A stretch of 64,000 bases of DNA from Helianthus annuus. Its lineage: Eukaryota > Streptophyta > Magnoliopsida > Asterales > Asteraceae. The stretch is from positions 145,152,708-145,216,707 of the forward strand of contig NC_035438.2 in NCBI RefSeq assembly GCF_002127325.2, in the 5' to 3' direction. Below are positions 22,198-33,129 of the stretch, one piece after another. The position numbers and the translations under genes were made by a program. The stretch's first letter is position 1, and every line of letters starts with the position of its first letter. The notes under the pieces are model-generated. The model did not search any database. It saw only the letters and a list, made by a program, of their open reading frames with translations, and was not told the DNA's origin.

Positions 22198-23342
22198 CAC
22201 ACCACCTCTCTCACACTTCACCCACCACCCACCACCACCATAACACCATCATCCGTTGTCCATCATAGAGTGTGTGAGTCGTCTCGGGATCCAAGATTGA
22301 TCGTAAGAGTTCTTGACAATCAAAGGCCATGTTTGCCTAAGTCTCTTACATCACTTGGTGAAGACAAGTGTTTAGTGTAATTTTTTTATTCTTAATCTTT
22401 TCCACTTTTTAATTGGTTTTGTATTAATGACTTTAATTACTAGTTTCTTATGTTGAAGGTGATTCTTCCTTATCGTTTGTCCGTGGTGTCTTGGCATTAT
22501 TTTACTGTCTATATAAAATAAAATATTTTCACCATTCATATCTCCACGGTCTATATGGAGGTATGTTGGCTACCTGGTCGGGGGTTAAGGGAACGGTTTG
22601 GTAAGAGTCTTGCCATTGTTCAGTGTATAGATCCTGCAAAGGACCTAGGTCAAATTTAGTAGGACCTCCTTCAATACCTAAAGGTATTGGATGGCGGGGG
22701 TCCAAACTCTTTGATCCCCTCATAAGTTAAACTACTATTAAAATTTTAACCCAGCTACTTAGGACTGTATCCCTGCTGACTCAGACTACTTAGCTGAGGG
22801 TAACGTCGCCTTCAAAAGAGGGGCCTACCACATTATGCATTAATAACTTAATTAATTATCTTTCAATAATCCGGCCCTTTAGGATTGTATCCTTGCTGAC
22901 TCAAACTACTGGGTTGAGGGTAACGTCGCCTTCAAAAGAGGGTCCTACTACAATAACTAAGATAATCTCTTAAACAAGTGCAAAAGTGCGAAAATAATCG
23001 AAGGTTACACTAACACACGAGTCGGATCCAAGTGATTCATCTTGTCTATCTGTTTTTATTTTTATTTTATTTTTCAGCATTTTTATTTTCTTAGTTTAAA
23101 AATCTTTTTTCTAATATTTTGATTTGATTAGACGTTGAGGATAAACCGATACTAAAAGCTCTTGTGTCCTTGGACGACCTCGGTATCTTACCAACACTAT
23201 ACTACGTCCACGATGGGTGCACTTGCCCATATGTGTGTTTAGTGTTAGTAAATATTGTGTTTTATAAATTTAAAACTTGGCTAAAAAGTGTAAAAGGGCT
23301 TAAAATACATACCTAAAACATATACACACTTCACACGCATCA
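22198..23342 (+). repeat. Truncated LTR of a third Athila family (R-U5)
   Basis: Abrupt change of sequence at 22198. The text runs to a TCACACGCATCA end without a primer site. The closing block (about 23130-23342, 'ctaccaacactatactacgtcc'-type wording) is that of an Athila LTR 3' end. Inside are two about 75-bp direct repeats (about 22757-22830 and 22879-22952) sharing 'gagggtaacgtcgccttc'. Confidence 0.65.
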
Positions 23343-24469
23343 GTTTCTGTTCTAGGGCTTAGGTTGAATGTAAACTTTATGATGCATGATTAGTTAATTG
23401 TATATTTGGTAGGCATGATCAGATGAAGGTTGAATCATTGGATTAGAGATTTAATAGATTATGTTTATAATTGATGCATCTGTTCGGGTGCAAGTGTGCT
23501 TGTTGACTCATCAGAAATATTAGAAAAAGGAAGATTGACTCATCCCTGTAGTTGATAGCAAAAAAATTTCATCTTCCAAGTATCTAGAATTAGACATTCC
23601 AAGTATGTAGATTTAGACATTCCAAGTATCTAGAATTAGGCATTCCAAGTATGTAGATTTAGACATTCCAAGTATCTAGATTTAGACATTTCAAGTATCT
23701 AGATTTAGACATTTCAAGTATCTAGTATATAGCATAAAATTCACCAAGTATCAAAAGTATTAATGTCTGCATAGTTCAGGGACTAAAATTGACAATATCT
23801 AAAAGTCTAGGGACGCAGGTGTTACAAGCTAAGCACAAGGTTTCGAAACATTTCTCGCTACACGAATCCTAAAATCCTTTTAAGATCTTCCCATCTTCAT
23901 AGTAAGATTTCTTAAGGATGTTTAAAGTACTAATTGAGGTCCATGGATTGGATTCCTAGTATACTTTAAATGCATATGTACAAATCGACGACAAGATAAC
24001 AACGAATCGATAACAAATAGATAACAAGTTGATAACAAGTTAACGACTAAGTTGACAATTGTGTGATTATGTGTTTATATGTTTTTGAGTGATCCGAATA
24101 CTCGCTATCCAAATCCTTGTAAAATCCTCCATATCTTCATTTTAAAAGGATATCCAAAAATACTAACTTAAATCCTTAATGGGCTTCTATGCAATAGTTA
24201 AGACCCTTGGATTTTAAAAAGTACAGTACCAATGACAACAAGATCCTTTGTTGATCTAAGTTAAAAAGACCCTATGGTGGACTAGTCATCACGAGATCAT
24301 TCGTTTAATTCTTTCCCCTACACATTTTAAAATAAACTGTGCGTACTATGCAAGGGATTACGTAATTATGGATGCATAAATAATTATGGAAATCAGTGCA
24401 CAGAAACCACAGCAAGTTTTGTCATGTGTAAGAACTATAGTAAAAAGAATAACAAACAAAAACTCTATG
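23343..24469. other. Unassigned spacer
   Basis: No gene seen. It contains a tandem array at 23573-23730 of a roughly 23-bp unit (attccaagtatctagatttagac, six or seven copies) and a phrase 'agggactaaaattgacaa' like that in Tekay-B U3. It may be decayed element sequence. Confidence 0.5.
23573..23730. repeat. ~23-bp tandem repeat
   Basis: Units built on CAAGTATCTAGA or CAAGTATGTAGA, alternating in the first copies. Confidence 0.85.
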
Positions 24470-26100
24470 CTGCTCCAGTCTTATCTTTGCTCAATGGAAA
24501 CGATGATTTTGTTGTCTATTTGCGACGCGTCGAATCTAGGCCTTGTTTGTCATCTTATGCAACGGGGTAAGGTTATAGCTTATGCGTCAAGACAATTGAA
24601 CGATTACGATTGCGAAATTCGCTACCATCCTGGTAAGGCGAATGTTGTAGCCGATGCGCTAAGTCGAAAGGAACGAGTCACGCTTCATTTTATTCGCACT
24701 CTATCCAATATCCAATCACGTGTCTCTCAAGCTCAACATACTTGTGCTTCACAAGATTTGATGGGTAAGGAATTACCACGTCAACTTGAGCTTAAACTCG
24801 AAATGAAAAACGATGGGTTACTCTATTCCAAGAATCGTTTGTGGATTCCAAAACAAGACGATCTTCGCACTTTAGTGATGGACGAATCTCACAAGTCTCG
24901 ATACCCTATCCATCCTGGTGCCGACAAAATGTACAAGGATCTTCATGCTCAGTACTGGTGGCCTGGTATGAAGAAGGATATTGCCTTGTATATATTTAAA
25001 TGCCTAACTTGTCTCAAAGTCAAGGCTGAACATCAACGACCATCTGGTTTGCTTGTACAACCAGAGATACCGGTATGGAAGTGGGAGAACATTGCAATGG
25101 ATCTCATCACTAAGTTACCACGCACATCTAGAGGTCATGATGCTATTTGGGTTGTCATTGATCGATTAACGAAGCCAGCTCACTTTATACTGATTCGCGA
25201 GGATCTATCTGTTGATAAACTTGCCAAGATTTATGTTGATGAGATTGTGTCCCGACGTGGTGTTCCTTTGGATATCATATCTGACCGTGATGCTCGATTT
25301 TCATCTCACCTTTGGAAGACCATGCAATCTGCTATGGGAACCCAACTAAATCTAAGCATTGCTTATCATCCCCAAACAGATGGACAATCCGAGATAACGA
25401 TACAAACATTGGTGGTAATTGGGATTCTCATCTATCGTTGATTGAATTCTCTTACAACAATAAGTTATCATGCTAATATCAATATGGCACCGTTCGAAGC
25501 TTTATACGGTCGAAAATGTCGTTCACCTGTCTGTTGGAATGAGGTTGGTGAAGCTCAGCTTACTAGACCTGAGCTCATTCTGGAAACAACAGATAAAATC
25601 AAGAAGATTCGCGATAATCTTCTGACAGCTAGAAGCCGTCAAAAGAATTATGCAGATATGCGACGCAAGCTCTTGGAATTTCAAGTCGGAGACCGTGTCC
25701 TACTCAAGGTATCACCTTGGAAGGGAGTAGTGAGATTTAGAAACAAAGGAAAACTTGCACCACGATATGTGGACCATTTAAGATTGTTGAAAGAATTGGA
25801 AAGGTTGCCTATTGACTAGAGCTACCTCCTGAACTTGGGAATATTCACCCAACATTCCACGTGTCCAATTTGCGAAAGTGTTTAGCCAATACTGATCTTC
25901 ACATTCCACTCGACGAGATTCAAGCTGATGAAACGATGCACTTCGTCGAGAAACATGTGGAGATAATGGACCGTGAAATCAAGCGATTGAAGAACAAGTG
26001 AATACGATTGGTCCAGGTTCGTTGGGAGTCCAAACGTGGCCCAGAATTTACTTGGGAGTGTGAGGCCAATTGAAAGCGAAATATCCACATTTGTTTTCAC
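24470..26100 (+). pseudogene. Tekay-B pol 3' part: RNase H, integrase, chromodomain
   Basis: The RNase H opens with 'CDASNLGLVCHLMQRGKVIAY' and jumps from Y-A-S-R-Q-L straight to N-D-Y-D-C-E-I-R-Y-H-P-G-K-A, losing the middle of the domain without shifting frame. The integrase keeps HHCC, 'MDLITKLPR', 'ISDRDARF' and 'YHPQTDGQSE'. A TGA at 25439-25441 and later shifts break the C-terminal region. At 25820-26100 the remnants 'NIHPTFHVSNLRKC' and 'VRWESKRGPEFTWE' mark a chromodomain, the targeting module of Tekay/Del chromoviruses. RT, protease, gag and the 5' LTR are absent. Confidence 0.88.
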
Positions 26101-26143
26101 AAGTTTCCTCTAGTTAAAATTTCGGGACGAAATTTCCTAAATT

Positions 26144-26152
26144 AGGGGAGAC
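26144..26152 (+). promoter_or_regulatory. Tekay-B polypurine tract
   Basis: AGGGGAGAC directly before the LTR start TGTGACAAC, preceded by the family phrase 'tttcgggacgaaattt'. Confidence 0.85.
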
Positions 26153-27502
26153 TGTGACAACTGTGCTCTGTAATCAATGTAAGATGCAAAAAAATATCAA
26201 TTATCAATAAAACGATGTGTTTTGGTGTTAATATTTGTGTATTAGTGTTTGACGATTTTACGATTTGATTCTAGTTCGATTTCAAGCTTTAAATCGCTTT
26301 CTGGAAAGTTATTCGCAAACTGATGCGTAAACGTAATCAGTTTAATGCGACAAACACTCTAGAATAGTGACATAGGCGTAACATACCTTAAATAACCTTT
26401 ACATAACTTAGAAATAAGTTTTAGAGGGTTTGGTGTGTCGAAAACAAGTTTATTCGATCGCATGGACTATTTGTGTCAAACTGAGAAACTATATCGATTT
26501 GTATAGTAACGAACATTCCAGAACTTGATCATAAGCTAAACATACCCTAAATATCCTTTACATATCTTAGAAATAGGCTTTGATGGATTCGGTATGCGAA
26601 AATACGCTTATTTGATCAATAGGGACTAAAAGCGTCAAAAAATGCATAAGTTTGCATTTACCCGCATATCCCTGAACATATCCGGACATCCAAAAATTTT
26701 GTATTCATTACAATATTTTATTTTAGTGAATGGAATGCAAAAATATCATTCGTCGAGCAATTTGGATCGTTTTCACGTCCGTTCGAGTTTTCATCGTAAT
26801 TAACCGAATAACGTGACCGTACAACCAAACATGTAACGCCTCGCGTTTTTGAACTTTCTATTTATAGCTTGTTGACTTGTACTTTCCTATTTTAGACAAT
26901 TGTACTCTCGTTTATTCCCAAATTTCATTCCGAGACTTGAATCCTAATGAAAAATGCATGATTTGGTTCATATTTGTGTTTATATGCTATGTTATGTTAT
27001 TACACGTTGAAACACGTTGAAACTATGTTAAGCACGTAAAAACAGTGAAATTCCATCTAAATCTCAGCTCTTAAATTCATCGCGGCCAAGAGATTACCCC
27101 AAACCATACGCAAATTGGGAATTCGTACGTTAATTCGGTAGTTTACCAGAAAGTTGGGTTAAATCTAATAATTACAATATTTATTAATATTAAATAATAA
27201 GTTAATACTTTAATTAATTAAATAAATTATTTTATCAAATTTTATAAAATAAATTAATTAAATAAGAGTTTATTCCTTGTATTTTGATAAAGATAACCTA
27301 GTTAGTTATTAAAGTTAAAAAAGTATATTGAACTAATATAGTTATAATTAAGTTAACAATTAACTAGGTTAGTCATTTGATGAAGGAACTACTTAACCGA
27401 GTTAAAGACCTCAGTTAGGTCTGTTAAGCAGGTCAGCAAACCTTAGGGACCTAATTGCAAAATTTGAAAATAAAAATAACAAAAAGGGGTTAAACCCCCT
27501 GG

Positions 27503-27586
27503 AACCGGCTGAAGCAGGACTCGAACTCGCGACCTCACGCTCGTGTGCACGTAGCCCGACCAACTGGGCTACGTGTCTAACCCGGT
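27503..27586 (-). other. tRNA-like module in LARD-A 5' LTR (antisense)
   Basis: Minus strand: A-box TAGCCCAGTTGG (27560-27571) with a perfect four-pair D stem GCCC/GGGC, then B-box GAGTTCGAGTCCT (27516-27528). The anticodon stem does not fold, so it is not called a tRNA gene. The same module is at 31471-31554 in the 3' LTR. Confidence 0.65.
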
Positions 27587-27967
27587 TGAATCTGTGGTTT
27601 AAATTATCTTATGCGCTAATTTCGTTGAACCTGAATTCAAAATGACCGCCCAAACCCACGCGTAAACAGTCAACTTTCCATTCTTTTTCCGGCCAGCTGT
27701 GATTCCGGTTACCATTTCCGACCTTCCATATTTGACCGATCAATCAATCATTGATTTCCAAATCACTCTTCTTTCCATTTTAGCCGACACCAACCGAGCC
27801 TATATATACCCGGCATCCCCTCCACTTCGAAACCGCACCTCACACCTAAACACCACACCCTCGCCGGAGAAGAAGCTGTGACCGCCGGAAAACCGCTGCC
27901 TTGCCGGAGCAGACAACAAAGTCCGGTACAAGTCCGATCCCGTTTCCTTCTTTTTTTTATTATTCAG

Positions 27968-28021
<54 letters not shown>

Positions 28022-28834
28022 GTTATTATTATTATTATTATTATAATTCAGATAAAATTAATATTAATATTTTTTTAAAAACCGGTTTATTATATGCAGA
28101 ATTTTTATTTTCAGATTTAATATATTGTTTAAAATCAGAATTTTTATTCTAAACAGAAACTATATTTTATTTTTAAATCAGAATTTTTAATTTATATTAT
28201 TTAAATCAGAATTTCTTTTATTTTAAATCTGAAATATCATTTATTAAATCAGGTTTATTTATAAATACCAGAAATTATATTATTTCAGAATTATTATTTC
28301 AAATATTATTCAGGATTTATATTTTATTTTTAATCAGAAATTATAATATCAGAAATTACTGTTTATTTAAATCAGAAATTTTATTTTTATTATTTAAAGC
28401 TGAATTATAATTCTTCAATTATTCAGAATTATTCTTTCATTTTCAAAAATCAGAATTATTATTTTATAATCAGAATTATCATTTTAAATATATATTAGAA
28501 TTATTACTAAGTGCATATTATCTATACAATTAAAATTTTTAAGAAATAATATATTTGATACCATGTAAAAATCAGTATTTATTTTGCTTACTTATTCATA
28601 AATAAATTGTCATTTACTTTTATTAAATACAAGATATATAATAAATAAGGCATATTGTTATTATTCCGTTTTAGAAATGATAATATAATTTTTGCCTTGT
28701 TAATTAAACAATCCCTAAATTCCCAATATTGATCAAATCCTCAAAATTAATAGGGTAATTCTCTTGTGCACGCTCTCTTTGGGAAAATCTTTGATTCTTA
28801 ATCTTATTCCAAGAAATACGCAACGCACACTAAG

Positions 28835-29320
28835 GTGAGTATACATGACCCATTTTCCATTTTCACACTTTTGGGTGCAATATGTATTCTATATCAAACA
28901 CGTTATTCACTTCAAACAATTTTATGCACACTCTATCCTTACTCTATGTGATACATTTTAATCATGTTAGACATGTTATGCTAATGTAAACACCTAATGA
29001 CTATGTGTTCATTAACTTCGTACAAGCCTCCCCTAACAATGGTAGCGCTATAGGTTGAGAAACGCCCCTCCTGTTCTATGAGCAGGTATTGTTAGGTTAA
29101 ACTATGTCAACATACTCAAACTCGTTTGGGTACACTTTAATTGCGTTAAACTTTGGTTTGGGCACATAGAGTAACATCGTTTCGAGTATATACTGTTAAC
29201 ATGATATTGTATTTCACATTTGGATATGAGCAAACATTTTAAACACGTATTATGCTATGTATGAAAACTTGTATACTCGCCAACATGCTTTTGTTGACTT
29301 TATTTTAATACATATTGCAG
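28835..29320 (+). other. Putative intron in U5 of LARD-A 5' LTR
   Basis: CTAAG|GTGAGTATAC to CATATTGCAG|GTTGA, 486 nt. The copy in the 3' LTR is 43942-44427. Confidence 0.45.
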
Positions 29321-29543
29321 GTTGAATAATCAAGAAAACAAGAATCAAGCTAGGATGGACATTAGAAACCCACTTAGCATTTTTGATTATTGTCGAATGT
29401 TATGTTTATTTATTTGGAACTATGTACCCTACTTTAGAATTTAATAAAAAGATTTAATTTATATTGTCACATTTAGTGTTATGTTGTTTTGAGCAATTTG
29501 TTCGTCTCATCCCGATGTTTCCGCCATCGGTTGGGGTGTGACA

Positions 29544-29760
29544 GATTGGTATCAGAGCCATAACTATAGGGAATTAGGTAGGATTGCCTTACTTTTCCCT
29601 AGTCTATAGTAGGAGTACTCTGATACCAGATTGGTATCAGAGCCATAACTATAGGGAATTAGGTAGGATTGCCTTACTTGTCCCTAGTCTATAGTAGGAG
29701 TACTCTGATACCAGATTGGTATCAGAGCCATAACTATAGGGAATTAGGAATGCCTTGCCT
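29544..29760. repeat. Triplicated primer-binding-site unit (85 bp)
   Basis: TGGTATCAGAGCC occurs at 29547-29559, 29632-29644 and 29717-29729, exactly 85 bp apart. The first two units end with the inverted partner CTCTGATACCA; the third is truncated after about 45 bp. Confidence 0.95.
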
Positions 29761-30799
29761 AGTCTATAGTTTAGGAGCTTTCTCACTATGTGTTGCTTAA
29801 AACAACTTCCTTTCTATCTTCTTTGCTTCCCTCTACTTACTTTTGGACTCTTAATATACATGCCTTTCCTAAGGCTAACACAATACACACTTGGAGGCTT
29901 TGAAGACACTCTTACAACACAATCGAAATGATTCATCAAGATAGGGGTGATTCCCACACTTGGTGATGATTTTCACTCAGCCATACTTTGATTTTTGCAC
30001 GAAATCTACCCTCAAGTTAGGAGTGATATCCAAACCTTGTTGGGAGTTTTCCATCTCATATTCTAGTGGACCCTTATCTTTGGATAAGTACCAACCACGT
30101 TAGGGTACGATGTTATCAAGTTAGAGGTGATACTCGCATCTTGTTAACTAGTCCCATTCCTCGATTTTCGCTCTCGCCAAAGTCTCGACTTCCCAATCGA
30201 TTAAGAACGTGTAGTAACTGGAAGGGTTAGGTACCGGTAGTCGGGACGTCCTGTCTAGGTTTGGCATTCGTATAAATCCATTAAGGACCCGTTGCCTACC
30301 TGGGGACCATCGATGAGAGTACTAATACCTATTAGGCCAAAGCACGTTTCCTTAATTCGAGAAGGTCTTCGATTCACTTTGGAAGTGTCGTATGTTACGT
30401 TCCGTGACAATCCATATTTTACGTTAAATATCTTTTTATGTTATCTCAATTATTATGTGTTTTACGTTTGAGCGTTTCATTCATTTCTAGCTAGAAAGTC
30501 ACAATTTACACTATTGTCGTAACCTAAAACAATTAATGATACTCTCTCGTGAACAAATTAAATTTATTATGCTTTCATTATACATGTTATCCTATGTGAA
30601 AAATTTCATGTCATTTTATTCATTTTATTCTATGTGAACAATAATGTGAAAGACAATGTGCTATGTGATGCATTCATGAAACCAATTTTCCTAAATAAAA
30701 ATCCCATGATCAAAGTCTCATTTTATAAACCTTTAGATATAATCTTTTCAAAAGTTTCATCTTGATTTCGAGGATGAAATCTCCTAAAGTAGGGGAGAC
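29544..30799 (+). other. LARD-A internal region
   Basis: No ORF of note. It starts with three 85-bp units each holding a primer-binding site, continues with text containing 'aggggtgattcc' and 'aggagtgatatcc' type echoes, and ends with 'tttcgaggatgaaatctcc' plus the purine tract AGGGGAGAC (30791-30799). Confidence 0.85.
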
Positions 30800-31470
30800 T
30801 GTAACGCCTCGCGTTTTTGAACTTTCTATTTATAGCTTGTTGACTTGTACTTTCCTATTTTAGACAATTGTACTCTCGTTTATTCCCAAATTTCATTCCG
30901 AGACTTGAATCCTAATGAAAAATGCATGATTTGGTTCATATTTGTGTTTATATGCTATGTTATGTTATTACACGTTGAAACACGTTGAAACTATGTTAAG
31001 CACGTAAAAACAGTGAAATTCCATCTAAATCTCAGCTCTTAAATTCATCGCGGCCAAGAGATTACCCCAAACCATACGCAAATTGGGAATTCGTACGTTA
31101 ATTCGGTAGTTTACCAGAAAGTTGGGTTAAATCTAATAATTACAATATTTATTAATATTAAATAATAAGTTAATACTTTAATTAATTAAATAAATTATTT
31201 TATCAAATTTTATAAAATAAATTAATTAAATAAGAGTTTATTCCTTGTATTTTGATAAAGATAACCTAGTTAGTTATTAAAGTTAAAAAAGTATATTGAA
31301 CTAATATAGTTATAATTAAGTTAACAATTAACTAGGTTAGTCATTTGATGAAGGAACTACTTAACCGAGTTAAAGACCTCAGTTAGGTCTGTTAAGCAGG
31401 TCAGCAAACCTCAGGGACCTAATTGCAAAATTTGAAAATAAAAATAACAAAAAGGGGTTAAACCCCCTGG

Positions 31471-31554
31471 AACCGGCTGAAGCAGGACTCGAACTCGCGA
31501 CCTCACGCTCGTGTGCACGTAGCCCGACCAACTGGGCTACGTGTCTAACCCGGT
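31471..31554 (-). other. tRNA-like module in LARD-A 3' LTR (antisense)
   Basis: Same sequence as 27503-27586, 115 bp before the Copia-2 insertion point. Confidence 0.6.
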
Positions 31555-31669
31555 TGAATCTGTGGTTTAAATTATCTTATGCGCTAATTTCGTTGAACCT
31601 GAATTCAAAATGACCGCCCAAACCCACGCGTAAACAGTCAACTTTCCATTCTTTTTCCGGCCAGCTGTG

Positions 31670-32299
31670 TGTTGGTGCACTTGTGTCTGTACTTTGTCTG
31701 TGTTCGGTCTGTATGAAAACGATGTCCAAAGATAGTCTGTAAGTTGACCAAGTCAACTATCCTCCTAGTTTGACTTGGACAACATGATGTTGTCTGGATC
31801 GAAGGATAGCCTCGAAGGATACAACTGATCCTTCGAGGTGCTCGAAAGATATGGTTCGACCATGGTTCGACCATTAGACCTCGAAGGATGATCCTTCGAG
31901 GTCCATGCTGATCATTCGAGCTTGTTGTCATCGAAAGATGATCCTTCGGACCATCTATCGATCCTTCGACCAAGACCTGCTGTGTATGGGTATAAATACC
32001 CATGCAGTGTGTTATGTTTCGGTAGACAGATAGATGCACACATAGAGAGCAAGAGAGCATTCTGCTGAAAACACACACACACACTTGAGAGTTTACATCT
32101 TTGGTTTTGTAAACATTGTGCTTGTAACCGTAAACCTTCATACGTATTAATACAGTGGTGTTAATCGGTGAAATCTTGTGTGCTTGTTTCTCTACTTGCT
32201 TCATCCCGGTTTGCCTACTAGCTTGGATTCCGCACTCGCTAGTGGGTTAGTATAACAAGGTTTAGGTTGTTCTCGATCCTCCGAGAAAAGGGACCTACA
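31670..32299 (+). repeat. Copia-2 5' LTR
   Basis: TGTTGGTGCAC...GACCTACA. U3 carries inverted TCGAAGGAT / ATCCTTCGA motifs (31798-31970) ending about 20 bp before TATAAATA at 31991-31998. Confidence 0.95.
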
Positions 32300-32301
32300 A
32301 G

Positions 32302-32314
32302 TGGTATCAGAGCC
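32302..32314 (+). other. Copia-2 primer-binding site
   Basis: TGGTATCAGAGCC, two bases after the LTR end; complementary to initiator tRNA-Met. Confidence 0.92.
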
Positions 32315-32685
32315 TCGCTCTTTACCTTGTTTAAAACCGGTTTGTTCAAGTTCTTGGTGTGTTTGAACACTTGGTTTAGCACCCGTTTTTGGTGGTTTTC
32401 TTGTTTGTTTAAACTGAAAAACGGTTTCTAAACCTTCGGGAGTGTTCAGGGTCGGTTTGGGTAATCATAAAATTTGTTTTGTGAAACTTTGATTTTTCCG
32501 GCCATTCTTCCGGTTTGTCTCCGGTGACTGCACTTGGGGATAAGGTTGCCATTTTTGGTAATATTTTTGAAAGTCAAAAAGGTTGGTGAAAAGGTGTGTC
32601 TGAACATACCTTTCTGCCGAAAGTTGGTACACCAACCTGTCACTTTTCTCACCAACCCATCAGTACTTTCGGCAGTGTGTCAGAG

Positions 32686-33060
32686 CACTCGAAAGATATC
32701 CTTCGACATCGAAAGATATCCTTCGACATCTTTCGATCAAAGGCAGCTCGAAAGATAAGCATCCTTCGAGTAGTCTTTCGAAGTCTAAGGGTTATCCTTC
32801 GTAGTTGGAATCTTTTCGAAAGTTGGTTGTCTTAAAGATAAGGATACATCTCGAAAGATAAGGATCTTTCATTGTGAATCTTTCGAGATCAGTATTCGAA
32901 AGATATAGATCTTTCGAACTGTGAATCTTTCGTGATAATCAGTCGAAAGATAAGGATCTTTCATTGAGAATCTTTCGAAGACTTTGCTCGAAACTCAACA
33001 GTAATCTTTCGATCACTGTTGATCCTTCGAACAAGTCTTGATCTTTCGATCAGATTGTAT
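32686..33060. repeat. Leader array of TCGAAAGAT / ATCTTTCGA
   Basis: About twenty copies in both orientations between primer site and gag, many as adjacent inverted pairs. The same motif is in the LTR U3 just upstream of TATA. Confidence 0.9.
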
Positions 33061-33129
33061 CTTTCAATTGTTGTCTGTTTGTTGTTAACAGTTTGTGGTG
33101 TGTAGGTTATCTGTTAATCTTTGATCAAA

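Larger units (their letters stand above)
26832..29543 (+). repeat. LARD-A 5' LTR
   Basis: 2,712 bp. TATATATA at 27801-27808, ATT microsatellite at 27968-28045, AT-rich tract to about 28740, donor/acceptor pair 28835-29320, end 'gccatcggttggggtgtgaca'. Confidence 0.93.

Noticed and set aside
27503..27586. Functional tRNA gene
   Set aside because: A and B boxes and D stem are present, but the anticodon stem does not pair and the acceptor stem is poor; kept as a tRNA-like module only.
31638..32204. 188-codon minus-strand frame, repeated at 42218-42724
   Set aside because: Antisense to the Copia-2 LTRs, identical in both because the LTRs are identical; no recognisable domain.
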